64,000 nucleotides of DNA from NCBI GenBank assembly GCA_050700115.1, contig JBOHGG010000009.1:66394-130393 (forward strand), given 5' to 3'. Every line of letters starts with the position of its first letter. The stretch's first letter is position 1. Below are positions 52,615 to 60,848 of the stretch, one piece after another. A program made the translations under genes and the position numbers. Source of the DNA: GCA-003244245 sp050700115 (GTDB taxonomy: Bacteria > Actinomycetota > Actinomycetes > Mycobacteriales > Pseudonocardiaceae). The notes under the pieces were generated by a model. The model was not told the DNA's origin. It did no database searches and worked only from the letters and a program-made list of their open reading frames with translations.

Positions 52615-53508
52615 ATGCGCGCGCTGGTGGTCACCCCCGGCTCACCGTCCGGCCTGGTATTGGGAGAGGCGCCCGATCCGGCGCCGGCTCCGGATGAGGC
52701 GCTGATCGAGATCGAACACTCCTCGCTGAATTTCGGCGACGTCAGCGGCGGCCCGGGCGCTACCCCGGGCTCGGTGCCCGGCTGGGACGGCTCCGGCGTA
52801 GTCGTCAAGGCAGCCGAGGACGGGTCCGGGCCGGCGGCAGGGGCGCGGGTGCTGACCTTCGGCTACGCCGGCGCGTGGGCGAGCCGGCGTGCGGTGCCGG
52901 CGGCCGAGCTGGCGGTAGTGCCGGCGGCGGTGGACCTGGCGGTGGCTGCCGCGCTGCCGGTGGCGGGAGTGACCGCGCTGCGTGCGCTGCGTCGTTCCGG
53001 CGCGCTGTTGGGTCGCCGGGTTCTCGTCACCGGCGCCTCCGGTGGGGTCGGCCGGTACGCGGTGCAGCTGGCCGCTCTCGGTGGCGCGTACGTGATCGCG
53101 GCCGCGCGCCGAGGTGAGGGGCTGGCCGAGCTGGGCGCCCGCGAGGTGGTGGCCGGGCCGGGCGGGTTGGGCCCGGTGGACGTCGTGCTGGAGACCGTCG
53201 GCGGCAGCACGTTGGTCGAGGCGTGGAGCGCGCTAGAGCCGGGCGGCGTGCTGCAGAGCATTGGCTGGACGTCGGGCGAGCCGGCCGTGCTGCCGGTGTA
53301 CGGCACCGTCGGGCCGGCCAAGTCGCTGGTGTCCTTCCAGGCCGGGATCGAGTTCGGTGCCGACCTCGCGTATCTGCTCGACCTGGTCTCCGAGGGGCAG
53401 CTGACCGTGGATGTGGGCTGGCGTGGCTCCTGGCGTCAGTTCGACGAGGCGGTGGCCGGGCTGATGGGCCGGAAGTTCGCTGGCAAGGCGGTACTGGATC
53501 ACGACTGA
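52615..53508 (+). CDS. Zinc-free quinone oxidoreductase-like MDR protein
   Basis: 297 residues of the medium-chain dehydrogenase/reductase superfamily. The substrate domain opens MRALVVTPGSPSGLVLGEAP and has IEIEHSSLNFGDV (quinone reductase-type N-F-x-D) and VPGWDGSGVVV. The NADPH site is VLVTGASGGVGRYAVQLAALGG. No zinc-ligand Cys set is present. ATG 52615 has GGAGAGG upstream. A hairpin spans its stop codon. The real acceptor (quinone or enone) is unknown. Confidence 0.93.
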   Translation: MRALVVTPGSPSGLVLGEAPDPAPAPDEALIEIEHSSLNFGDVSGGPGATPGSVPGWDGSGVVVKAAEDGSGPAAGARVLTFGYAGAWASRRAVPAAELAVVPAAVDLAVAAALPVAGVTALRALRRSGALLGRRVLVTGASGGVGRYAVQLAALGGAYVIAAARRGEGLAELGAREVVAGPGGLGPVDVVLETVGGSTLVEAWSALEPGGVLQSIGWTSGEPAVLPVYGTVGPAKSLVSFQAGIEFGADLAYLLDLVSEGQLTVDVGWRGSWRQFDEAVAGLMGRKFAGKAVLDHD

Positions 53509-53518
53509 GGGTCGTGAT
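53498..53518 (+). terminator. Hairpin with the stop codon in its loop
   Basis: ATCACGAC and GTCGTGAT form a perfect 8-bp stem with loop TGAGG; the TGA of the quinone oxidoreductase gene is the first three loop bases. It is followed by ATTCAGTTT, a weak T-run. Probably a transcription terminator. Confidence 0.6.
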
Positions 53519-53562
53519 ATTCAGTTTCGCAACGCGGGTGTTCTACCCCGTGTTCGTCCCTG

Positions 53563-53809
53563 CCTTACCAGCGGGCCTGCCTGCGCACGATCGACTACCT
53601 GACGAAGTTCAGGCTACAGCCCGATCCAGGCCTACATGATCCTCGGGGCGGCGCCGATCGAGGGCAGGCTCTCCGGGGTGGTGGACATCCCGAACTCGTG
53701 CTCCACGGTCTACCTCCCGACCGCGATCTTCGACTTCGACGTGCGCCCCGGGAAGGGCGGGCCGCACCAGATCGATCCCGGCCGAGGCGTACCGAAGGCG
53801 AGCTTCTGA
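53563..53809 (+). pseudogene. Acetamidase/formamidase C-terminal relic
   Basis: YQRACLRTIDYLTKF is readable from 53566. One extra base near 53610 shifts the frame, after which YSPIQAYMILGAAPIEGRLS, GVVDIPNSCSTVYLPTAIFD and FDVRPGKGG continue to TGA 53807-53809. These are the last 70 or so residues of an acetamidase/formamidase, whose conserved end reads GVVDIPN and PTxIFDFD. Everything before is missing. The amide-hydrolysis function is lost. Confidence 0.8.
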
Positions 53810-54228
53810 CTGCTTACGCATCAGCGCAGACAGACTCCACAGCTCCCGACGCTGCCTACACGCGTCTGACCAGCATGGATGAGGATTCCGCCCCTACGGG
53901 TCAACGGGCCTCCGAGACCACTCTGCCCAACCTCGCGGGCGGGACCAGCAGGGTCACCTGGTTCGAGCGCTATGGCCGATGCAGGAGCAGGTTGTCAGTG
54001 GCCGTCTCTAGGATCTCGGTACTGCTCACGGATCTGTCGCTTGTCCCAGCCCGCTGCCTTGAGCTTCGGCATCACGAAGGTCCGGCAGGTCTCCTGCTCA
54101 CTCATCGCGCTCGAACTACCCATGATTCAGCAGAGACTACGACATGTGGGTCCCGGACCGGGCAATCGAAGTGCCACTGTCGCCAGCGCCGACGTGGTCA
54201 TTGACCACCGAGACCGATGTTGGAGCAC
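53810..54228. other. Stretch without a clear gene
   Basis: 419 bases in which I recognise nothing. Frames on both strands are short and have no family motif. It begins right after the acetamidase relic and ends at the 3 prime end of the cyclo-ligase-like gene, so it may be further decayed coding DNA. Confidence 0.5.
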
Positions 54229-54945
54229 TCATCGCTTGCCCGCCATCGCCGCCAGGATCGGAATCGCGGCGATTTGTTCCTCACCGAGATTCGGCCACAC
54301 CAACCCGCGTGGACGGTAGGCTGGGCCGCAGGAGACGATCTCTTTGGGTGTCACGACGTAGTCCAGCGTGAAGTCGTGCTCGTCATGCGGCAGCAGCTCG
54401 TCAAGGACTTGGAGTTGGTGCACCGTCGTGACGATGGTCGTCGTGGGCCCGATGAGTCCGGCCTCGGCGAGCAGCCCTACCTCGATGTCGGAGTAGCCGG
54501 CGCCCTTGCCGATGCGCACCCCCTGCCGGTTGACCGCGACTGTGCCGCAGACGATCAGGTCGATCGGGCGCATGTCTGTGACCTCTGTCTTCGGTGCACG
54601 TGAGGCGGCTGTGCGGTGGGCGGCCAGCGCATCGGCGTCATCACCTAGCTCGGCCGGATCAAGTCGAAAGAATGGAAGCGGGTCGGCTAGCTTTGGCACC
54701 GCCATGTAGACGAGCTTGCCCTCGCGCAGCGCACGCTCCCGCACCGGCAGCTGCGGTTGATCAGGGTTGGCCTTGATAACCCGTGCTCGACCCCAGGAAG
54801 GCAACTCGGCGAGCCGCGCGGCTGCTGCCGCAGCGCCCACGAAGTCCGGGATGCGGCCGTGAGGGTCAGGACTCGCTTGTGCCAGCGCTAATCGTGACCA
54901 GACGCGCTCGCGAATGGCCTGCTTGGCATCAGACTCATTCGGCAC
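54229..54945 (-). CDS. 5-formyltetrahydrofolate cyclo-ligase-like protein
   Basis: 238 residues. It opens DAKQAIRERVWSRLAL, and has VYMAVPKLADPLPFFRLDP and the family signature VRIGKGAGYSDIEVGLLAEAG (nucleotide/folate site, in MTHFS enzymes GxGxGYYD). Longer than classical MTHFS (about 190), with TTVHQLQVLDELLPHDEHDF in the middle, it belongs to the divergent COG0212 branch; true cyclo-ligase activity is uncertain since the YYD is replaced by YSD. The stop is at 54229. It follows the XRE-TPR regulator on the same strand by 24 bases and could be co-transcribed. Confidence 0.85.
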   Translation of the reverse strand: MPNESDAKQAIRERVWSRLALAQASPDPHGRIPDFVGAAAAAARLAELPSWGRARVIKANPDQPQLPVRERALREGKLVYMAVPKLADPLPFFRLDPAELGDDADALAAHRTAASRAPKTEVTDMRPIDLIVCGTVAVNRQGVRIGKGAGYSDIEVGLLAEAGLIGPTTTIVTTVHQLQVLDELLPHDEHDFTLDYVVTPKEIVSCGPAYRPRGLVWPNLGEEQIAAIPILAAMAGKR

Positions 54946-54969
54946 TGGGGACGTCCTTTCACGCTCGGG

Positions 54970-56142
54970 TCACGCTCGTGCCACCAGGGCGAGCAAGCGG
55001 TCGTGAACGTCTTGCACCGCTGGCTCGGCCCGCCAGGGGTAGAGCTCTCGCCCGGCGCTGAACACCACTGTCAGGCCGCCACCGCCGCGGCTGTTCTCGA
55101 GTAAGTCGATCGCGTCGTGCAGGGTGGCCGTTGCGGCGTCGAGCTGGCGCTGACGGAGGTAGGCCAGTGCGAGATTGCCGAGCACCAGCGAGCGAGTCTT
55201 GGGACGAGCGTGGAGGGCCTCGGCAGTCGGCTTGAGGATGGGCTCCGCCCGCTCGGGATGCCCGAGGAACAGGTAGCACAATCCGGCCAGTCGCCCCAGC
55301 TGCGTTGGTGCGAAGAACTCCGTGCCGCAGTCGTCGTTGCCGATCCGGCTGAAGCAGTCCTCAGCTTGGCTCAGCGCCTGCTCGCAGCGGCGATATTCAC
55401 CGAGCATCGCATAGGCCTCGCCGACATGCAGCAAACTGAGGCCACCGAGGGCGTGACTTACGCTGCGGCTCTGCTTGGCAGCGATCTGGGCCGAGATCAA
55501 TCCCGCCTTTGGATCACGCACGTCAGCTTGTCCGTACATGGCTGCGAAGCCCTTGCGGAGTTCAGCGTGGGCGGCCGCGACCGCGTCACCGTGTTCGTGG
55601 GCGTGCTCGATGGCCATATCGCAATAAGCGACGGTGGCGCGGTAATCGCGGCGGTGTGAGGCGTCCCAGACAAGCTGGCTCATGAGCGTGGCCGAGGCCG
55701 ACGCCGCAGCATGTAGCTCGGCCCGAACCGGCTTGTTCCTGGCCTGGGTGAGAAGGAACTCCGCAGCAGCGTGACACTGCCCGGCCTCCGCCAAGAGCGA
55801 GGCGGACGGCGCCGTCTCGTACGCAGCAGCGACTTGCCCGACCCGATTCCTAAGCTGTCGGGCGACTTCGACGTCGGCAAGAGTGGGTTGCGCAAGGACG
55901 CGACCGAGGAGGTCATCGTCGTCCTGTCGATCCGCGACGTCGGCCAGCAGCTCGGCGAGACAATCTCGTGAGATACCGAGTGCCTTGGCCAGCCGCAGGC
56001 GGAGCCAGGGCTGCGGTTCCGTCTCGGCCCGCTCCCAACGCGCGACGGTCGAGCGCTCGATTCGGAGCACTTCAGCCAGCCGCTCCTGGCTGTAACCCGC
56101 CATCCTGCGGCGCTGTGCCAGGCGCTCCCGCTTGCGCTTCAT
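54970..56142 (-). CDS. XRE-TPR transcriptional regulator
   Basis: 390 residues. The HTH is LAQRRRMAGYSQERLAEVLR and IERSTVARWERAETEPQPW (residues about 7-46). A linker follows (LADVADRQDDDDLLGRVL), then TPR-like helices to the end, for example HALGGLSLLHVGEAYAMLGEYRRCEQAL and LVLGNLALAYLRQRQLDAAT. Such proteins usually sense a peptide, small molecule or partner through the TPRs. It is divergent from three small overlapping genes; an inverted repeat lies in the 267-base gap. A stump of a similar regulator lies at 7407-7709. Confidence 0.92.
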   Translation of the reverse strand: MKRKRERLAQRRRMAGYSQERLAEVLRIERSTVARWERAETEPQPWLRLRLAKALGISRDCLAELLADVADRQDDDDLLGRVLAQPTLADVEVARQLRNRVGQVAAAYETAPSASLLAEAGQCHAAAEFLLTQARNKPVRAELHAAASASATLMSQLVWDASHRRDYRATVAYCDMAIEHAHEHGDAVAAAHAELRKGFAAMYGQADVRDPKAGLISAQIAAKQSRSVSHALGGLSLLHVGEAYAMLGEYRRCEQALSQAEDCFSRIGNDDCGTEFFAPTQLGRLAGLCYLFLGHPERAEPILKPTAEALHARPKTRSLVLGNLALAYLRQRQLDAATATLHDAIDLLENSRGGGGLTVVFSAGRELYPWRAEPAVQDVHDRLLALVARA

Positions 56143-56318
56143 CCGGGCTACGGCCCCCTCCCGTGGCGACGGTCAGTCGCACCGTACACGCACGTCACTG
56201 CCGTCGTTGCACCACTTCTGCGCCCGAACCGCGCCGATCTCGCTCTTTTCGCGGTGATCTCCCGCCACTTGACTTCCCCCAGGCCCCAGCGCCGGGCTGT
56301 GCGCCCGCCGGTGACTCC

Positions 56319-56341
56319 ACGGACACCCCCGAAATGTCCGT
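56319..56341. promoter_or_regulatory. Inverted repeat between the XRE-TPR gene and the three-gene cassette
   Basis: ACGGACA (56319-56325) and TGTCCGT (56335-56341), seven perfectly matched bases around a nine-base spacer, in the 267-base divergent gap. It lies 69 bases before the first cassette gene and could be the binding site of the XRE regulator. Confidence 0.5.
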
Positions 56342-56409
56342 CCCGGTCTCGCTGCCCCCGGCGCTGGGCGCCATCCACGCGAGACAAGACGGAAGCGGGT
56401 CGGGAAACG

Positions 56410-56751
56410 ATGGTAGATGTACCAACGGACACAGGCAGCTTCCGTCACGACGACGACACGAGCAACGGCCAGGAAGCGCTACCCGGCATAGAACGCAGTA
56501 TCCGGCCAGGCGTGCCCTGCCCCGGGACCGTGCTGGTAGCCGTCATGAGTGACGGCAGCTATCTCCTGATGAGCCATCCGCACGCTGGATCGGCGGCCTT
56601 CGTGGTGCGAGACGATGTTGGTCCGCTGCGGCAGGTGCTTAAATCGGCGTTCGAGTACCCGACAGACGGTATTGCCAACGAGCACGACAACAGCAATGGG
56701 ACAGCGGTATCTGGGGACGGAACCACGCGCACCAAGAAGGTTCAGCCGTGA
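56410..56751 (+). CDS. Hypothetical protein, first gene of the three-gene cassette
   Basis: 113 residues. It opens MVDVPTDTGSFRHDDD, then has GTVLVAVMSDGSYLLMSHPH and AGSAAFVVRDDVGPLRQVLK, which suggests a small beta-sheet core with a helix; the C-terminus is disordered and basic (GDGTTRTKKVQP). No signal peptide. GGGAAACG precedes ATG 56410. Its stop overlaps the GTG of the next gene. Family and function are not recognised; similar small proteins accompany XRE-type regulators in this order of bacteria, as far as I recall. Confidence 0.65.
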   Translation: MVDVPTDTGSFRHDDDTSNGQEALPGIERSIRPGVPCPGTVLVAVMSDGSYLLMSHPHAGSAAFVVRDDVGPLRQVLKSAFEYPTDGIANEHDNSNGTAVSGDGTTRTKKVQP

Positions 56752-57008
56752 TCCGAGAAGACCGAGAACTGTTGGCGGAACTGGCAAGGGTCAACAGGGA
56801 TGTGGTGCCGGCGGCGATGCGGGTCATGGACGACAGTGCCACGGCCGAGGAGCAGCGGGAACTCGGCGATCGACTGATCGCCGTGGGGGAGCGTTTGCGG
56901 CGTCGAGGGGATGGGATGAATTGCGCCGTCGTTGAGGGAGAGGTGCTTGGCGACGTATCGCTTGCTCTACCTGCACATAGCGTGGAGCCACCTGACTGGA
57001 AGCCGTGA
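56748..57008 (+). CDS. Hypothetical small acidic protein, second gene of the cassette
   Basis: 86 residues. The GTG start at 56748 overlaps the upstream TGA (GTGA). It is mostly helical and acidic: REDRELLAELARVNRDVVP and TAEEQRELGDRLIAVGERL, then a short tail DVSLALPAHSVEPPDWKP. No membrane segment, no Cys cluster. It may be a binding partner of the neighbouring proteins. Function unknown. Confidence 0.65.
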   Translation: MIREDRELLAELARVNRDVVPAAMRVMDDSATAEEQRELGDRLIAVGERLRRRGDGMNCAVVEGEVLGDVSLALPAHSVEPPDWKP

Positions 57009-57373
57009 GCAGTGCGCACGAAGTAAGGTGCCGGTTGCACTTTGAACAGCTTGAACAGTGGGTGAAAAAACTTAGTGGTGAGGAGCGAGTTGCCGCGGAT
57101 GCAGTCCAAGAGCTGGCGGTGCGGTTGTTGGCAATGGCTGTGATGTTACTCAAGCAGCACGAGGTGAACAGGCGGGGGCAGTGTCAATACTGTGGCTGGC
57201 GACGATGCAACTGGCGGTTCTGGAAGAAGCGGCCGAAATGCGCTTTGTGCAGCGTGCTTGACTTCGCGATGAGCCAGGAATTGGCGGTGGTGTGGTGGCG
57301 ACTGTTCGGGAGTGTGGGGAGACGGACGAGCTTAGAGGAGGTGCGGGGGTGGATGAAAAGCGAAAGTGTATAG
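57005..57373 (+). CDS. Hypothetical zinc-ribbon protein, third gene of the cassette
   Basis: 122 residues. GTG 57005 overlaps the preceding TGA. A helical N-terminus (FEQLEQWVKKLSGEERVAAD and VRLLAMAVMLLKQHE) is followed by GQCQYCGWRRCNWRFWKKRP and KCALCSVLD, giving two Cys-x2-Cys pairs for a zinc ribbon, then a Trp-rich helix (ELAVVWWRLFG). The LLKQHEVNRRGQCQYC segment resembles LLIEHQPDPTGRCPVC at 24033-24545. Base composition is less GC-rich than the surroundings. Nucleic-acid or protein binding is plausible; no function is shown. Confidence 0.7.
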   Translation: MSSAHEVRCRLHFEQLEQWVKKLSGEERVAADAVQELAVRLLAMAVMLLKQHEVNRRGQCQYCGWRRCNWRFWKKRPKCALCSVLDFAMSQELAVVWWRLFGSVGRRTSLEEVRGWMKSESV

Positions 57374-57482
57374 CAGGAGCGCGTCGTTTGGTCACCGCAG
57401 ACACAGGTATGTGAGACATCGCTGGTCATGGCCGGCGTTCACCCGGCACACCGTTACTTGTCATGTCCGGTTGGGGTTCCTC

Positions 57483-58376
57483 TTACGGGGCACCGCGCGC
57501 CCCACGCTGTCCCGCGTTCCGCTGGGTGGGGAGTTTGACCAGGATGGCGCGGGTATAGAGTAGATCGAAGCCCCGGCGCTGCGCGTTCTGCTGGGACTTG
57601 GAGCCTGGCTGGGTGGTGATCACGGCGATGTCGCAGCCGGCAGCGGCGGTATCGGCGAGCCGGGCTGAGAGCAGCGCGGTCTGCACACCCCGGCGGCGGT
57701 GCGCGGGCGCGGTCGCCGCGCCGGTGAGTTGTGCGACGCCCTCGGCTATCCGGACGCTGGCGGCGCCGGCGAGGACCCCGTCGCGCAGCGCGACGTAGCG
57801 CATGACGCCGGCGGCCGCCGTGAGATCGCGGATGGCCCTCGCGATGACCTCGCGCGGAAACTCCTCGTGTGAGGGCACCCCTTGGGTGTCAGGGTGGGCG
57901 AAGCCATCCGCCACGACGTCCAGCCAAGGCTCGAACTCGTCGTCGCCGCTGGGCCGGACCTCGACCCCGGGTGGCGTGACTCGCTCGGGCTCGCCCGTGA
58001 GGGCAAGGCCGAGCACGTTCTCGAACGACGTCAGCCGATAGCCCCGGTCGGTCAGCAGGGCGCCGATCGCGGGGTCGACCAGATGGGCGAGCTCGACCTG
58101 CACGGGTGCGCCGCGAGCGGTGAAGGCCCGTTCGATTTCGTCGAGTGCGGCTGTGGTCGGCACGCCGCCGAAGCCAAGTCCCGCGACCTTGTTCAGCGGC
58201 GAGCCCTCTTCGGCGAAGCTCGCCACGCCGCCGGCAACGGGGATCACGAAGCCCGTGCTGTCCACCGCGCGATGGTGGGCGGCCTCGCTGCCCTTGGCGA
58301 CGAGCTGCGCCTCGACCCGCTCGATGCGCTGGGCCAGGGCAGTGTCGCAGAACAGGGGCAATCGGCCAGCATTCAT
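57483..58376 (-). CDS. GNAT-family acetyltransferase, two-domain
   Basis: 297 residues. The C-terminal GNAT domain holds the acetyl-CoA P-loop in LTGAATAPAHRRRGVQTALLSARL (R-R-x-G-V/I). The N-terminal half (GFVIPVAGGVASFAEEGSPL, NKVAGLGFGGVP) is a second, degenerate GNAT-like domain, as in tandem actinobacterial acetyltransferases. The last part is FDLLYTRAILVKLP. The start is ATG 58376 (MNAGRLPL). The acceptor is unknown. It borders decayed DNA on its 5 prime side. Confidence 0.88.
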   Translation of the reverse strand: MNAGRLPLFCDTALAQRIERVEAQLVAKGSEAAHHRAVDSTGFVIPVAGGVASFAEEGSPLNKVAGLGFGGVPTTAALDEIERAFTARGAPVQVELAHLVDPAIGALLTDRGYRLTSFENVLGLALTGEPERVTPPGVEVRPSGDDEFEPWLDVVADGFAHPDTQGVPSHEEFPREVIARAIRDLTAAAGVMRYVALRDGVLAGAASVRIAEGVAQLTGAATAPAHRRRGVQTALLSARLADTAAAGCDIAVITTQPGSKSQQNAQRRGFDLLYTRAILVKLPTQRNAGQRGARGAP

Positions 58377-58379
58377 GAT

Positions 58380-58612
58380 TCTCCGCGTTCACTGTCAGCT
58401 GTCTTCGGGTGTGGGCCCAGGTGCCAGGGCTGGTTCCTGGCCGACGGGCAGATCCTGGCCGGCATGAAACGGCATCCCGGCCACGATGATCCACGGCCGC
58501 TATGACGTCTGCGGCCCGCTGGGCCCCCCTGGGCCCTGCACCGGGCCTGGCCGGGCAGCCAGCTCGTCGTTGTGGATGACTCCGGTCACGGCGGAGGCAG
58601 CGGGCAACAGCT
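58380..58612 (+). pseudogene. Prolyl aminopeptidase C-terminal relic
   Basis: Read across three frames: QGWFLADGQILAGMKR (about 58428-58475), IPATMIHGRYDVCGPL (about 58475-58525) and PPWALHRAWPGSQLVVVDDS with GHGGG (about 58535-58600). These match the last part of proline iminopeptidase (FADGQLL, HGRYDV, W-L-P-S-L-V-V, GH for the catalytic Asp and His). At least two frame changes separate them. The frame then runs into the phospholipase C relic. Confidence 0.65.
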
Positions 58613-59183
58613 GGCGCAACACACTGCTCATCATCACCCACGACGAGCACGGCGGCTGTTACGACCACATCGCGCCCCCCACCGGCGTCACCCCACCCGA
58701 CCTGTCGGGCTACACCAAGTGGGACGATTTCGACTTCACCCGCCTGGGCGTGCGGGTGCCGATGGTGATGGTCTCCGCGCACATCGCGCACATCGCGCAC
58801 AACACAGTCATCAACACCCCCACGACCACACCTCGTTTCTCAAGACCATGTTCGAGAAGTGGAACGCCTACATCACCGGTCCACTGACCGCCCGGGACGC
58901 TGCCGCGCGCGACTTCCGCGAGGTGTTCACCGCACCGGTCCTACGCGACGTCTCAACCTGGCCCGACATCCCGAAACCGCAGATCCCCGCCGGGCTCTGG
59001 GAGATCGACTTCACCACGGCCCCGCTCAACGACCTGCAACGCGCGATAGTGGCCGGTGCCGCCGCGGTCGCCGGCGTCCCTCCACCGCAGCCGCAGACAC
59101 AGAGCGAGGCGATCACATTCCTACGCGCGCTCGAGGGCCTGCCCGGAAAGAACCCGCGCCCCGGCGGCAACCCTTGCGGGTGA
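58606..59183 (+). pseudogene. Phospholipase C-type phosphoesterase C-terminal relic
   Basis: NTLLIITHDEHGGCYDHIAP, then DFDFTRLGVRVPMVMVSAHI in one frame, and near 58830, after a one-base loss in the expected NTPHDHTSF, HTSFLKTMFEKWNAYITGPL and LTARDAAARDFREVF in another, ending at 59183. A nine-base duplication (CACATCGCG) sits just before. The N-terminal two thirds are missing. The DEHGG...YDH motif and the H-D-H pattern identify the acid phosphatase/phospholipase C family. Confidence 0.75.
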
Positions 59184-59239
59184 CACGAGATGGGCAACCA
59201 GCTGCAGACCCCGCAAGCGGGAGACGATGACGGTGACCT

Positions 59240-59458
59240 GACCGTCACTAGTTTCCGTCCCTTGTCGGTGGTCATGTAGCTGGCGAGGCTCTGCACGCTG
59301 AACAGTGCCCGCCCGGTCGCCGGGTCGAGAGCGGCGACCGTACCGGTCTTCGCTGCGACTTTGCCCTTGGCGGGACTGTCGCCGCCGGAGGAGGCGAGCG
59401 TGCCCCGGGGAGTGTGGCTGGTGACGGCGGCTGTGATCTGGTGCAACTGTGCTACCGA
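59240..59458 (-). pseudogene. D-Ala-D-Ala carboxypeptidase (DacB/PBP4) relic
   Basis: The minus-strand frame from about 59458 reads LHQITAAVTSHTPRGTLASS, GGDSPAKGKVAAKTGTVAAL, DPATGRALFSVQSLASYMTT and DKGRKLV. The KTGT box is the third conserved motif of the PBP family; the SxxK and SxN boxes and both ends are missing. It lies seven bases from the 3 prime end of the M23 gene. Earlier parts are not found in the window. Confidence 0.7.
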
Positions 59459-59464
59459 AGTTCC

Positions 59465-60760
59465 TCACCCTGGAAAGTTGATGATCGCCCACGCCATGGG
59501 CAGCAGGTTCGTGCGGGTCTCGGGCGTTGGGTGACGGTCTGGGCCGAAGAAATTGCCGGTGAGGTAGTTGTCGGCGTCGTAGATCCTTTGGGGGGAGATC
59601 TGGCCCTGGTAGTCGAACGAGTCGATCACATACGGGATGCCGGGGCTGGCGATGGCCGATGGACCGTTCATGACCTGAAAATGCAGGTGTGGCGCGTTCG
59701 CGTTGCCGGTATTGCCCAGCTTGGCGATCACCTGGCCCTTGGTGACCTGGTCACCTGCTTTGACCAGCAGGCTGCCCTTGATCAGATGCGCGTAGAAGGC
59801 GTAGGCGCCGTTGCCGATATCGAGCACGATGTGGTTGCCATCCACGTTCTGCACGGTCAGCTTCGGCCCGAGCACCGGATCCTCGGCCGGTAGCACGCCT
59901 GGGGCGTTGGCGTCCTGCCCATCCAGGATGCCGGTCACCGTGCCGTCGGCGACCGCGATGATCTCCGATCCGTAGTCCGCATAGCTCTCGTTCCTGGTCT
60001 TGTCGCCCGTGTAGAAAGCGCCTTGGTTGTTGGTCTGCTTCCAGTCGATGGCGAACAGCTGGCCGCCGACAAGGTTGCCGTTGAGAGGTAGTGGCGAGCT
60101 GCGATGGGGCCAGCCTGGTTCACAGCACCCGTTGAGCGCGACCCAGTTCTTGCCCTTCAGGGGTGGACCGATGGTGATCGGGCCGCTCGCCGAGATGCTG
60201 TAGGGCGTCACGGTGTAGTCCACCGGAACCGGGGTCTTCGTCACCGGGCTGACTGCCCCGTCTAAGTACAGGTGGTGCATCACGTATTTCGGCGCGTCCC
60301 CACGAGAGCCGAAGACGTAGTCGACGAACAGGACCCGCGCCTGCTGGGGCGGGATCACCGTGTCCTTCACCGGCGTGGCGGGAAGGGCGCGGAGGCGGTT
60401 GCAGTCACCGAAGTTGCACGCAGGGTCCACCAGTTGCTTGTCGCTGAACGTGGCGAGGACCTTGCTGGCATTGGTGGCATCGACGACCTCGAGCTTGCGG
60501 ATGGTCGCCGGGACTCCAGAAGCGTTCTGCAGCAGGAGGTTGTAGGCAACGTGGAACTTGCCATCGGTTCCGGCGACAGGGACCGTCGGTGGGTTGTTCA
60601 CCTGGACCAGCACGGGGGTGTATGCGTCCTTGACAGTGATCCCAAAGGGCAGCGGATCGAATGGGGAGTCGCCAGCGGCTGTTGTGGACGTGCTGGCGGG
60701 AGATGAACTACAGCCAACAAGCAGCACGGACACAACAATCAAGAACCCGAGTCGCCACAT
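59465..60760 (-). CDS. M23-family metallopeptidase lipoprotein
   Basis: 431 residues. The signal ends at LLVGC (Cys 17), so it is lipid-anchored outside. An immunoglobulin-like N-terminal region (about 35-200) is followed by the LytM-type zinc domain with WPHRSSPL and QLFAIDW, VLDIGNGAYAFYAHLIKGSLL and TGNANAPHLHFQVMNG (the HxH ligands). It is likely to cut or remodel peptidoglycan cross-links; the fit of the first ligand (His of HRSS with Asp of AIDW) matches an actinobacterial subgroup. It has its own start at ATG 60760, and a GTAACC-rich leader. Confidence 0.92.
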   Translation of the reverse strand: MWRLGFLIVVSVLLVGCSSSPASTSTTAAGDSPFDPLPFGITVKDAYTPVLVQVNNPPTVPVAGTDGKFHVAYNLLLQNASGVPATIRKLEVVDATNASKVLATFSDKQLVDPACNFGDCNRLRALPATPVKDTVIPPQQARVLFVDYVFGSRGDAPKYVMHHLYLDGAVSPVTKTPVPVDYTVTPYSISASGPITIGPPLKGKNWVALNGCCEPGWPHRSSPLPLNGNLVGGQLFAIDWKQTNNQGAFYTGDKTRNESYADYGSEIIAVADGTVTGILDGQDANAPGVLPAEDPVLGPKLTVQNVDGNHIVLDIGNGAYAFYAHLIKGSLLVKAGDQVTKGQVIAKLGNTGNANAPHLHFQVMNGPSAIASPGIPYVIDSFDYQGQISPQRIYDADNYLTGNFFGPDRHPTPETRTNLLPMAWAIINFPG

Positions 60761-60848
60761 AGTAACCCCCTGTTTGGTGCCCTAAGAATAGGTCGCTGAT
60801 CCACCAAGACCATTGCCGCTGCCTATGGTCGACCATCGCCAGGCCGGG

